DNA of 26,464 bases from Nemertoderma westbladi (taxonomy: Eukaryota; Xenacoelomorpha; Nemertodermatida; Nemertodermatidae), in NCBI GenBank assembly GCA_032718475.1, contig JAUCBJ010005788.1:1-26464 (forward strand), read 5' to 3'. Position 1 is the stretch's first letter. Every line of letters starts with the position of its first letter. Under the pieces are notes generated by a model that did not search any database, was not told the DNA's origin, and saw only the letters and a program-made list of their open reading frames with translations. Positions 1 to 7,714 of this stretch are shown in pieces. Position numbers and translations under genes: made by a program.

Positions 1-705
1 ATAACAACTCGCTGTTATTACTAACGGCGTTGAGTAATGTTACAATTTTGGAATAAAGATCATCTACATAATTGAGCTTGATGGTAACGAATGGCAAATA
101 TAATTAACATAATTGAGGTTGCTGGTATAACGAATGAAGTGTTATTCACCAGCGGTAATGTAGTGGATGACACAAATAAAATGTTTCGAAGGTCTTTAGA
201 TGGTTAATTATTTTAATAAGCAATAAAGTATATTATTATTAAAGAGTAAAATTTTCGACCTACTGGTCTGCATCATTCTTTGTACTTACTCCTTTGCAAG
301 TTTGTTTGACTTAGCAAGTACATTGACTGATTGCTTATGTTTTTTTACGTTTATTGCTTATGAATATCTTCTTATAATCTAATCTATATAATCTAATATT
401 ATTCTTATCTATCTGGCCAATGTGGGTCCAATGCCAATCAGGCTGAGAATACAAGCTCAAAGCATTTTACCATACCTGTTGTCTTAGTAACCGTATCTGT
501 TTCCTTGACACGTAATGGGAAAATTTATTTTATATTTTAAACTATTAACTTAATCAATATTAGTTAACCCCGATACAGCATGAAAGAAAGTTAAGAAATG
601 GTAAAACGGTATTTGAAAGAATAATTATGTTCAAACGATATGGCCCGGTGATTATGAAAATTGAATGATTATCATGATTATTATATATTATAGACATAAA
701 CTTAC
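1..705. other. non-coding flank beyond the LamG exon, nothing recognised
   Basis: AT-rich sequence with no supported gene. An open frame runs on from the LamG exon to about position 560 on the minus strand, but it lies beyond a good splice donor (minus-strand GTAAGT at 705-700) and its residues stop looking like the domain, so I read it as intron. A weak internal duplication (around 66-97 and 107-140, sharing ACATAATTGAG) is visible. Further exons of the minus-strand gene may lie to the left of the window. Confidence 0.5.
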
Positions 706-1359
706 TTTTCGGTGAGGTATGTAGTTCCCCATATGTTGCTTCCAGTTCTTCTACTGAAAGATAGCAGCTGTAGAACCGTGCATGAGCAATGTGTCCTGGA
801 AATGCATGTCCACCTTGAAGAAATTTCCCCAAAGTTAGATCTCCATACATATCCACTGGATTCCTTTCTGTGTTCACTTGTTCAACCTCTCTTCTTATAT
901 GGTAATCACTTCCAACACGTCGACTGTATATAAACTGTTGCCTATTATCTTGACTTCTTCCGATCGCAACCATATGCCATTCATCAAGGGTGATAGCATT
1001 ATCAACTTGTTGTCCAGGAACACCACCAACTACTGGATTATACCACAAGGAGGTTGCATGAGGGTGAGTCCAGAAATGTGAACCCCTTGCTGAACTGGTG
1101 CCATATTCATATATCGGTGCATGTCCCCCTCCTCCCCGCTTCACAAACATCAACATCGTGAATGTCTCTGAGGTTAATTCACCCGACCCATGATCTATTG
1201 CGACATACCCATGTCTAACATCCATTGCATGGTTTTCAACTCCCCCTGGCCCAGGCACATATCTTATAGCTCCATGTATTCTTCCATCATGTATTCCTAG
1301 TTTATCATCACCACGGTCTTGTTCATTGAGAGCCCACCATGAGTCAAAATTACATTTAT
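706..1359 (-). CDS. exon encoding one LamG / concanavalin-A-like lectin domain (copy B)
   Basis: This 654-bp exon is open throughout and encodes 218 residues of a LamG_3-like jelly-roll domain, a fold normally found in secreted or cell-surface adhesion proteins. It starts after the acceptor CTATTTCAG and ends at the donor GTAAGT. Both borders fall after the first base of a codon, so it is a symmetric phase 1-1 exon. Visible family-like motifs are the opening CNFDSWW, the strand FTMLMFVKR, the core WHMVAIGRSQ, IYSRRVG, GDLTLGKFLQGG, and the closing HARFYSCYLSVEELE. It is about 70% identical by eye to the exon at 5293-4637, which lies upstream on the same strand, so the two are tandem duplicates. 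A signal peptide and other domains must lie in exons not seen. LamG membership is inferred from the motif pattern; the ligand is unknown. Confidence 0.75.
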
Positions 1360-1416
1360 CTGAAATAGACAAACTTATATTTATTATTGGGGTTTACGAA
1401 TAAATAATTAATTAAT

Positions 1417-1434
1417 ATGATGATGATGATGATG
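1417..1434. repeat. (ATG)n microsatellite
   Basis: About six perfect ATG/TGA triplets in AT-rich intron sequence. Confidence 0.9.
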
Positions 1435-1440
1435 AATATA

Positions 1441-2055
1441 AATGTGATGGATAGAATTGAATGTTGTCTGTACTATTAAACTCTTCAGTTGTTAGATTAA
1501 ACATCATTAGATTATATTATTGCTTCTAAAAATAGATTAAGTGGGCCTTTAGATCCCCCTCAGTGGCCTCAGAGACGATATCCATTAAGTATCTGATTGT
1601 CATTCAGATCAACTGGATATCTCACCATCTTCATGGTATTACAGCATCATCAATATTGTCATTTTCAGTATCTGGCTTATATATTGCTATCAGGCAGTTA
1701 AACATTAAACCCAGTAGTCAGTCATCCCATGGCATTATTGTGTTTGCCAGCCCGCATACCAGAGAAGCCTCAGCCTCATGAAGGCGAGCACTGTATGCCC
1801 CATAAAGCAGTTATCCTGCCAGTTTGTGGAATCACAACTACCTGTACGCCTACCACTACTGCCCTGGATCCAGCCCGTTACCTACTCACCATATGACAGG
1901 TGTTAGCATGGTAGGTGTGATAATTGGAAATCGCTCTGGTGCTGGATCAATCAAGCATTTTCACCTGATGTAGTGGCTTCTGGATGGTTGCTGCTAATAA
2001 GTCATCCCCTTGTCTACCTTTCCTTTTGTTATTATCTCATCATCTAGATCTAGAT
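1441..2055. other. intronic stretch of more mixed composition, unrecognised
   Basis: About 600 bp with higher GC than its surroundings. Neither strand gives a long open frame. On the minus strand short coding-like pieces appear between stops (for example LANTIMPWDD), which may be a decayed mobile element, but I could not place it in a family. Confidence 0.3.
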
Positions 2056-2070
2056 CCCCCCCCCCCCCCC
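2056..2070. repeat. oligo(dC) tract, 15 bases
   Basis: An uninterrupted run of 15 C preceded by two CTAGAT repeats. It is one of five such G or C tracts in the window. Confidence 0.9.
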
Positions 2071-2130
2071 ACCCATCCTCCTACGCCCAGTAACCCGTCT
2101 CACTGCTGAACAGACTTTCTCTACAATCAT

Positions 2131-2723
2131 TAATTTTGTTACATTATGTCAACTTAACAGCGTTCTGGTGAATTACTCGTAACGCTGCAAAGTACTACAG
2201 CGTTGCGGCCTATAGGACGGAACGCTGCAAAGTAACCAATTACATGGAATCAACTTAAACCACCGAATTCCAGAATGTATTATTTCCATTTATATTAATG
2301 CGTGCTTCTTTATTCAATAAAGCAGCACGTGTTTGCATAATGCATGCGTCTAGTTTGAAGTGATGGGACTAGTTATTACTGTAAGTAAATAATTGTTTAA
2401 CATGTAAGACTGTATTCAATACGTCCTATAGAAGACATTTTAGAGAAAACGTGCAAAGAAAATATGGCGACAGTGTTCAGTAAAACTGAACGAACACAGT
2501 CAGCGACTCAGTTTGCTTCAGTCGACAATGGATCAAAGATTTATCACATCCATGCAGGAGATAACAACAATAAACTTTAATTAGATATAAATGTATAATT
2601 AATACTGTGTACCTGTTAATAAATTTCACTTATATTCGAAATAGTACATGATTAAAATGTTTAAATGAGCATCCATAAAATCCTTTCTTCACGCTGAAAA
2701 GTTGACACAATGTAACAAAATTA
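2131..2723. mobile_element. inverted-repeat element, possible non-autonomous DNA transposon
   Basis: A 33-bp inverted pair lies at 2131-2163 and 2691-2723 (TAATTTTGTTACATT start, CAGCGT end, three mismatches). The interior has no open frame and carries direct copies of AACGCTGCAAAGT at about 2181 and 2223; a third copy lies outside at about 2830. The size (593 bp) and structure fit a MITE or fold-back element. No target-site duplication was convincing, so the outer limits are uncertain. Confidence 0.45.
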
Positions 2724-2727
2724 CATT

Positions 2728-2870
2728 CATCATTGTGTGCAAAGGTCACCTTTCAGCGTTAAAGACCCTTGTTGATTTATGTAAACCTCCCTCGCTGCGC
2801 TCGCTCGGTACATAAATAAACTCGGGTAATAACGCTGCAAAGTGCTACATTGCCTTTGCACACAATGATG
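2728..2870. repeat. imperfect 143-bp palindrome
   Basis: The arm 2728-2760 (CATCATTGTGTGCAAAGG start) is repeated in reverse complement at 2829-2870, and an inner pair (around GATTTATGTA) continues the stem towards the centre CTCGCTGCGCTCGCTC. It overlaps in motif content with the element to its left (AACGCTGCAAAGT). Confidence 0.6.
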
Positions 2871-2885
2871 TGAATAGTTATAGTA

Positions 2886-2957
2886 AATAACCGGATTGTG
2901 TGCTCCTCACCGTCAACTTAGATAAGTTGACGGTGAGGAGCACACTATCCGGTTATT
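2886..2957. repeat. near-perfect 35-bp-arm hairpin
   Basis: Two 35-base arms with one mismatch flank a 2-base centre (GA at 2921-2922). The stem includes TGTGCTCCTCACCGTCAACT and its complement. It sits two bases left of the MITE-like element at 2960. It could form a cruciform in DNA or a long hairpin in RNA; nothing shows that it is transcribed. Confidence 0.85.
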
Positions 2958-3106
2958 AGTTTGCCGTGCCACCTATATATTAAATATAATTCTATTTAGA
3001 TTGTAATATACTCTACGGGTACGTACAATTAAATTTTTTATACTAGCTAGTTTTTTTTTTTTTTAACTTTTTAACTTTACTTTTTTTAACTTTAATTTTT
3101 TTTTAA

Positions 3107-3118
3107 TGTTCTAGAACA
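3107..3118. promoter_or_regulatory. palindrome TGTTCTAGAACA (left of a pair)
   Basis: A perfect 12-bp palindrome. Its core TTCTAGAA matches the TTCnnGAA half of heat-shock elements, but no promoter is seen nearby. Its partner lies 44 bp to the right. Confidence 0.4.
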
Positions 3119-3150
3119 TATTATCTATTCATTTAAAATAAAAATTATTT

Positions 3151-3162
3151 TGTTCTAGAACA
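3151..3162. promoter_or_regulatory. palindrome TGTTCTAGAACA (right of a pair)
   Basis: Second perfect copy, starting 44 bp after the first. The same pair recurs in reverse orientation at 24592-24645. Whether it is a protein-binding site or just part of a repeat is not known. Confidence 0.4.
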
Positions 3163-3216
3163 AATATTTTAAGATCATTTTATTATATCAAAAAATTGCT
3201 ATAATGGCACGGCAAA

Positions 3217-3501
3217 GAGTCCCAACTTATCTTGCTTGGCCTCTAAAATGAATTATCTTGAACTGATCTTGAACTTGATCTTGAATTTTTTCCTAGATAA
3301 AGCTATAAACGTATCTATAATATCTGAGTTATTCAGTATGGTTTATTCCACTTGGCTGATGAAATCGACCTTAGTACCATGCTTTACTCCATGCAAGACA
3401 AGCTTTCTTTCAACCTCTTCATTCAATATGGAGAGAAAACTACGGCCGATAGGACCTCCAGGAACTGTGTACAGGAAAATATCTAATCTATTTACCAATT
3501 G
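3217..3501. other. intron sequence left of the Penelope insertion
   Basis: No supported gene. On the minus strand a short coding-like frame (containing VPGGPIGRSFLS and NEEVERKL, stop at 3345-3343) reads rightward to the insertion site and would resume beyond it at 4540. It may be a remnant of a transposase or a chance frame. Confidence 0.3.
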
Positions 3502-3535
3502 AGGTTATTGAAGTCCCAGTGGGGTAACGTAATCG

Positions 3536-3897
3536 TAGTAAAATTATAATAATTAGCGCGAATGAAAAGAATGCCATAATTAATTAAGCGGAACGTTTCG
3601 ATTTATTACATTAAACCATCATCAGCCAAATACTACAGTAAGATACATAAAGTTTAAATTACATTCTAAATTATTAATATTACTGCAAAATATGTGAAAA
3701 CATTACAATACGAGAAGATATAGGAGCCTAACTACTTGCATACGTAATACTGAATTAAGTAAAATAGTGCACGGTAAAATCATGAAATCAGACAACTAAA
3801 TTGATAATGAGTACAACACCAATATTAATTAATACATACTGTATAATACTGTAGATACGGTCTATGTAGTGTGTGTAGTTTTTAGAACAATAGTAAA
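3536..3897 (-). repeat. PLE pLTR, inverted left copy
   Basis: About 362 bp that is the near-exact reverse complement of 4163-4523, with only scattered differences (for example in the ATACTGTATAATACTGTAG stretch). It carries a hammerhead-like motif on the minus strand. Confidence 0.88.
3595..3625 (-). ncRNA. hammerhead-ribozyme-like motif in left pLTR
   Basis: Minus-strand CTGATGA (3625-3619) and GAAAC (3599-3595) are separated by a small stem GGTTTA/TAAATC, the order of the conserved hammerhead core around stem II. Hammerhead motifs are established parts of PLE pLTRs. There is one extra T between CTGATGA and the stem, and I could not define stems I and III, so self-cleavage is unproven. Confidence 0.5.
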
Positions 3898-3908
3898 TAG
3901 TAAAGTAA

Positions 3909-4178
3909 ATCGGTAAAACCGAGCGTCACTACAAAGCAAGGATCAGCGAACACTTGGGAGTTTCCCCTCGAACAGGAAAAACTTCAGCCTCTCCCAAACA
4001 CTCCACTGTACGAGAACACGCCCTAGACGAGGATCACACCTTCAATTACAATGACTTCTCAATAATAGGTAGAGCTGATACTAATTACGACCTATTAATT
4101 AAAGAAAGCCTAGTTATCTCCCGCCACAGACCTACTCTAAATATTCAGGGAACCTCATTCCCTTTACTATTGTTCTAA
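3909..4178 (+). pseudogene. PLE GIY-YIG endonuclease, C-terminal remnant
   Basis: About 89 codons open from just after an in-frame stop at 3906-3908 to the stop TAA at 4176-4178. The order of motifs is that of Penelope endonucleases: IGKTERHYKARISEHLG (the conserved Arg and the EHLG segment), SPRTGK, then HSTVREHAL, then a closing KESLVISRHRP. The Glu in KESL matches the position of the metal-binding Glu of GIY-YIG nucleases. The GIY-YIG strand itself and the reverse transcriptase are absent, lost by 5' truncation. The last codons overlap the start of the right pLTR, as in other PLEs. No ATG start belongs to it. Confidence 0.85.
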
Positions 4179-4523
4179 AAACTACACACACTACATAGAC
4201 CGTATCTACAGTACTATACAGTATGTATTAATTAATATTGGTGTTGTACTCATTATCAATTTAGTTGTCTGATTTCATGATTTTACCGTGCACTATTTTA
4301 CTTAATTCAGTATTACGTATGCAAGTAGTTAGGCTCCTATATCTTCTCGTATTGTAATGTTTTCACATATTTTGCAGTAATATTAATAATTTAGAATGTA
4401 ATTTAAACTTTATGTATCTTACTGTAGTATTGGCTGATGATGGTTTAATGTAATAAATCGAAACGTTCCGCTTAATTAATTATGGCATTCTTTTCATTCG
4501 CGCTAATTATTATAATTTTACTA
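4163..4523 (+). repeat. PLE pLTR, right copy
   Basis: A 361-bp arm in the sense orientation of the element; its right end meets the target-site duplication exactly at 4524. It holds the stop codon of the endonuclease and the hammerhead-like motif. Confidence 0.88.
4434..4464 (+). ncRNA. hammerhead-ribozyme-like motif in right pLTR
   Basis: CTGATGA at 4434-4440 and GAAAC at 4460-4464 with an intervening 6-bp stem, identical to the motif in the left pLTR. The core is intact in both copies. The same caveats on stems I and III apply. Confidence 0.5.
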
Positions 4524-4636
4524 TTTACCAATTGTTTCATTTAGTGCCATCGCTGTAATGCATTAGGAAAATAACACTATTATAATTAGTACTGGTACAG
4601 TAATAATGATGTTATTAATGGTTTAGCTAAACCAAC

Positions 4637-5293
4637 CTTTTGTTCCATGATGTGATAGTTCTTCAAAAGTGTCCTCAAGTTCTTCCTCTGATAGATAACA
4701 ACTGTAGAACCTAGCATGAGCAATGTATCCAGGAAATGCATTGCCGCCTTGAAGAAATTTCCCCAATGTAAGATCCCCTGTCAAATCAACTGGACATCTC
4801 TCAGTATTCTTTGTTTCAATCTCCTTTCTGATTTGAACATCAGTACCAACACGACGACTGTAAAGAAACTGCTGCCTATTTTCTTGACTTCTTCCAATGG
4901 CAACCATATGCCATTCATCATGGATGATAGCATGAGCGAACTCTTGTCCATCAACACCACCAACCATTGGGTTATACCACAAGGAGGTGCTGGCACCATG
5001 ATTCCATAAATGTGAACCCCGTGATGAACTCGTTCCATATTCATATATCGGCGCATGATGTCCACCTCCCCTTTTCACAAACAACAACATTGTGAATGTT
5101 TCGGAGGTTAATTCATTTGACTCATGTGAGATAGAGACATAACCATGTTGAAATCCCATTGCTTGGTCTTCAATTCCCCCAGGTCCTGGACCATATTTTA
5201 CAGCACCGTGCAATATTCCATTGAATTTGCCTTGTTTTTCATTACCATGATCATCATAGTTTAATGGCCACCATGAGTCATGACTGCAATCAT
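4637..5293 (-). CDS. exon encoding one LamG / concanavalin-A-like lectin domain (copy A)
   Basis: A 657-bp (219-codon) exon that follows the acceptor ACTCTATTTTAG. Its reading starts with DDCSHDSWW, so it begins upstream of the first in-frame Met; the true domain is larger than a Met-initiated frame would suggest. Motifs parallel copy B: FTMLLFVKR, WHMVAIGRSQ, LYSRRVG, GDLTLGKFLQGG, HARFYSCYLSEEELE. The matching end is a phase-1 donor AAAG|GTTGGT, a weak site. If it is not used, translation stops at 4625-4623 after WFS and this is a terminal exon. Equal size, equal phase and 70% identity argue that it is a 1-1 exon duplicated together with copy B. Likely extracellular; ligand unknown. Confidence 0.75.
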
Positions 5294-5388
5294 CTAAAAT
5301 AGAGTATTTTTGTCAAAATATAATTGGTATAAAACATTCTATATCTTTAACCCTATTAGTACCGGGCAATAAATGTTGTACAAATACC

Positions 5389-5428
5389 GGGGGGGGGGGG
5401 GGGTCATAGTGACCCCCCCCCCCCCCCC
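5389..5428. repeat. G15-C16 palindromic tract
   Basis: Fifteen G (5389-5403), the short TCATAGTGA, then sixteen C (5413-5428). The middle GTCA/TGAC extends the complementarity, so the segment can fold fully on itself. It forms the left edge of a minus-strand LINE fragment. Confidence 0.9.
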
Positions 5429-5551
5429 TGGGCCTCTTGGTCCTCTGAAAGCAATGTCCTGCAGAACGGATGCGGCTTTGTTCAAGTGTGAAGCTTGGGG
5501 GAACCAATGAGACACCTCCAATGTTAAACAGTGTCTGGTTGGAGATGTTTG
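5429..5551 (-). pseudogene. LINE C-terminal fragment (distal part of a split copy)
   Basis: Reads on the minus strand as the C-terminal region of the window's main LINE family. It matches 25800-25920: the peptide around SLVPPSLTLEQS is closely shared, then a HCF motif near the end. It continues the fragment at 6215-5992; the two are separated by a 420-bp insertion. It is cut off at the G/C tract. Confidence 0.7.
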
Positions 5552-5561
5552 CGTTGTACTT

Positions 5562-5981
5562 TATTATTGGTATTATGGCTAAATGAGTGGTTTCATATTA
5601 TTATAAATTTTTGTTAGGCACAGCTTTTGCAAAGTCGACCAAGTACTGTAGACGGTCAAGTAGACGGCCAAGTACTGTAGGGTTGAGCACAATGGCTGCA
5701 TACGATGGTATTAAAAGATGGGAGGCCATGAGGAGGTAAATTGCGGACATACAAGGTATCAGATAGTATTTCCAGGCCTATCTTTTAGCTGAGCCGATAG
5801 CTGAATGGTTAGAACATCAGACTTCCAAATTTAGGAAGCTTAGATAGAAGGGAACTTTAGATAGCAATTTTGTCGACAAGCCGCCACAGCATTCTTAAAA
5901 ATGCAGCTGCAATGCAGCATGCCGATACTAGTAGTAGTAGTTCCAAATTTCAAAAGCTGCGCCCAACAAAAAGTTATAATT
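5562..5981 (+). mobile_element. 420-bp insertion with tRNA-like head (SINE-like)
   Basis: Flanked by CGTTGTACTT (5552-5561) and CATTGTACTT (5982-5991), a 10-bp target-site duplication with one difference, inside a minus-strand LINE. At 5789-5822 GAGCCGATAGCTGAATGGTTAG and what follows resemble a tRNA 5' half with an A box. It is itself interrupted by a LINE fragment at 5841-5940. The left half (5562-5788) is unrecognised. Confidence 0.5.
5841..5940 (+). mobile_element. 100-bp LINE 3' end with (TAG)n tail
   Basis: Matches the last coding bases and 3' end of the LINE at 26060-26150 (AATTTTGTCGACAAGCCG, then AATGCAGCATGCCGAT), ending in TAGTAGTAGTAG. It is flanked by 18-bp direct repeats 5823-5840 and 5941-5958 (TTCCAAATTT...AAGCT, three differences). 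This is a severely 5'-truncated retrotransposition product. Confidence 0.7.
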
Positions 5982-5991
5982 CATTGTACTT

Positions 5992-6215
5992 GACACAGTG
6001 AATCCAGCATAACATTATTGTGTAATGTGCCATTCAGAGATTTAGTGTACCCAGCAGTTAGAGCCAGGCATGGACTTCCATAGAGGAGTACTGGTACTAC
6101 TGCTGCTCTAAATAATCGTACCTTATTGGACCAATAGGTGGTGTTACAATCACCCATCGTCATTATGATGATCTAAGGACATGCATAGAACATAGTCACA
6201 AGTCATAATCACAAT
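5992..6215 (-). pseudogene. LINE RT/C-terminal fragment, internally deleted
   Basis: Minus-strand pieces of the main LINE family: first the end of an RT region (CMSLDHHND, compare RMSLDHHND at 25704), then directly LFRAAVVPVLLYGSPC and TKSLNGT of the C-terminal part. The middle of the RT, including the active-site region, is absent. The order continues into 5551-5429. The right limit is approximate. Confidence 0.7.
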
Positions 6216-6589
6216 TATGAATACAAATGTGCAAGAGTGTCACCCTCGAGGAATTTAATTATATTGTATAACTTTTCAGCAATCAAAATCAACGATATTA
6301 CCCGAAAAGATCCATAGAATCTTAGGCTGCGTTCTTGGGGGGTCTGCTACTAACTTATTTGTTTTCATTTCTTATGAGACTCCCTTTATTCTCTACATAA
6401 CAAGTCTATTATGATGGGGTAAATGAGCTCCAAACTCTCTGGTATTTTGAAGACTTCATGTGGGATACAGCTACTTCACGGGCATTGAATTCTTTGCAGC
6501 AACCTTCACTTCAATAAAAGATAATTGCCGATGGGAATAGCTGGGAGTGCATACTCGGAAACTCTTACTTCTATAAAGTTATAAGTTGC
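6216..6589. other. unrecognised AT-rich stretch
   Basis: No gene, RNA or repeat recognised. The last part (from about 6560) may already belong to the LINE fragment that follows. Confidence 0.4.
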
Positions 6590-6890
6590 CCTGTCATTAT
6601 TGAGAAACTTTTCAAAGTTGAATAGGCTTACTAGGATTTGGAAGTCACATGGAATTAATCAGAAATTTAAGGTCCAATTATTTAGAGCAGCAGTTATTCC
6701 AGTACTCCTCTACGGGAGTCCATGCTGGGCTCTAACTGCTGAGGACACCAAATCTCTGGATGGCACATTCACAAGAATGCTCACTGGGTTCACTGTGTCA
6801 AGTACAATGCACACATCTCCAACCAGACACTATATAACATTGGAGGTGTCTAATTGGTTCCCCAAGCTTAACACTAGAACCACCGCCTCG
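6590..6890 (+). pseudogene. LINE C-terminal fragment
   Basis: Open reading with LNRLTRIWKSHGI, then LFRAAVIPVLLYGSPCWALT, TKSLDGTFTRML and a segment equivalent to NIGGVSLVPPSLTLEQ. This is the region after the RT in the window's main LINE family, which resembles RTE-like LINEs (clade not certain). The match to the copy at 25770 stops near 6890, where a different part of the LINE begins. No start codon belongs to it. Confidence 0.75.
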
Positions 6891-7334
6891 GGAAATTTTC
6901 CCCGGGAGCTGACTCGGCAAAAAAGCACCCCCAACCCCCACTATGGATTACATTAGTAATGCCGAGGTCCGGCCACTAGAGGCCAGTGAAATTACTGGAC
7001 ACAATTTGCCTCACAGGCCTCAGTTATCTCCTGACCGGCTGCCTGTCTCACCCCCTTCTGGAGAGAGAGTGGCCAACACTTATGTGAGTCCCTTTCCTGA
7101 TGACCATTCTGGCACAAACCCTGGGTCACCAGGGAGGCCAGATTGTGAAGGGGAGTTTGAGGCTACTCCCATGTTCCGCCCCGACCAACCAAGCCATTGG
7201 TGAATCTGAAGCAAATCACTAGACTAGCCTCAGTTAACACCATAACACTCAGGTCCCCAATGCGTCAAGGTGAGCTGACTGCCTTGGCAGATAGGCTTTC
7301 TCTTAGCCCAATGGGTATTGAAGAGCACCGCATG
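6891..7334 (+). pseudogene. LINE N-terminal region and start of APE endonuclease
   Basis: A GC-richer stretch with two overlapping open frames. The first (6943-7203) gives a Pro/Ser-rich peptide typical of a LINE N-terminus. The second (7197 on) contains SVNTITLRSPMRQGELTALA and GIEEHR, the first strand and the catalytic-Glu region of an APE-type endonuclease (QEHR in the copy at 16609). The match to that copy ends at 7334, where an unrelated dispersed repeat starts. It follows a C-terminal fragment of the same family, so two LINE pieces are joined in the wrong order. Confidence 0.7.
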
Positions 7335-7590
7335 AACCTTCCCGCGCAAAAATTGTCTGTGAGAAAGTCTGTCAGTATATATCTATCAACAAGAAAGCAT
7401 AAAACCGTGCTAAGAATTTTGCTATGGGGGTTTTCCTGGTCGCTGATTTCAATTCTGAGGTCAGTTTTCAATTTTAATGAAATCTAGTTTGTCTGTATGT
7501 CTGTCTGTCGGTCTTTCTGACCATCCGACTTTTTTATTGACGGACAGACATACTGACGGACAACCCGACAGTAAAACGGACAGACAGCAA
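7335..7590 (+). repeat. dispersed repeat with (GTCT)n segment, copy 1
   Basis: Begins AACCTTCCCGCGCAAAAA and shares long blocks with 25429-25562 plus 26152-26235 (ATGGGGGTTT, CTGAGGTCAG, CTGTCTGTCGGTCTTTCT). This copy is uninterrupted and shows the original layout. From about 7490 to 7585 the strand changes from GTCT to GACA repeats, giving an inverted repeat (GTATGTCTGTC and its complement). No coding sequence. Confidence 0.65.
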
Positions 7591-7714
7591 TATCTCGAGA
7601 AGTAGGACAGATCTTGCTAAACGGTTTTCAAATTTGAAATCTTGATAAAAATCTGCTCTAGATGAAATTAAAAAAATTTGTTGCAAAAAATTATTGAAGT
7701 AGCGCTACCGGGGC

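Larger units (their letters stand above)
2960..3216. mobile_element. MITE-like element with 12-bp terminal inverted repeats
   Basis: Perfect 12-bp termini TTTGCCGTGCCA (2960-2971) and TGGCACGGCAAA (3205-3216) enclose 257 bp of very AT-rich DNA without coding potential. The interior holds two copies of the palindrome TGTTCTAGAACA and the motif ACTAGCTAG, which it shares with sequences near 23780 and 24660. No target-site duplication is apparent. Confidence 0.5.
3502..4523 (+). mobile_element. 5'-truncated Penelope-like retroelement (PLE) with inverted pLTRs
   Basis: A 1,022-bp insertion bounded by the direct repeat TTTACCAATTG (3491-3501 and 4524-4534), its target-site duplication. It comprises a 34-bp leader (3502-3535), a minus-strand pLTR (3536-3897), the C-terminal end of the ORF on the plus strand (3909-4178), and a plus-strand pLTR (4163-4523). 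PLEs encode a reverse transcriptase fused to a GIY-YIG endonuclease and are known to occur 5'-truncated with pLTRs in direct or inverted orientation and with short terminal extensions. The whole RT is missing here, so this copy cannot move by itself. The arms are almost identical, which suggests a fairly young insertion. Confidence 0.85.
1360..4636 (-). other. putative intron between the two LamG exons
   Basis: The stretch between the donor of copy A (minus-strand GTTGGT at 4636-4631, a weak site) and the acceptor of copy B (AG at 1361-1360). It is filled with repeats: an ATG microsatellite, inverted-repeat elements, a MITE-like element and a Penelope-like insertion. If the weak donor is not used, copy A ends at the stop codon 4625-4623 and would be the last exon of a separate gene. 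Confidence 0.45.

Noticed and set aside
712-1081. Plus-strand frames opposite the LamG exon
   Set aside because: The minus strand shows a complete domain with good splice borders; the plus-strand frames are short and without motifs.
5313-5521. Frames with poly-Gly or poly-Pro near 5400 and Pro-rich frames near 10280 and 19080
   Set aside because: They are translations of oligo-G or oligo-C tracts.
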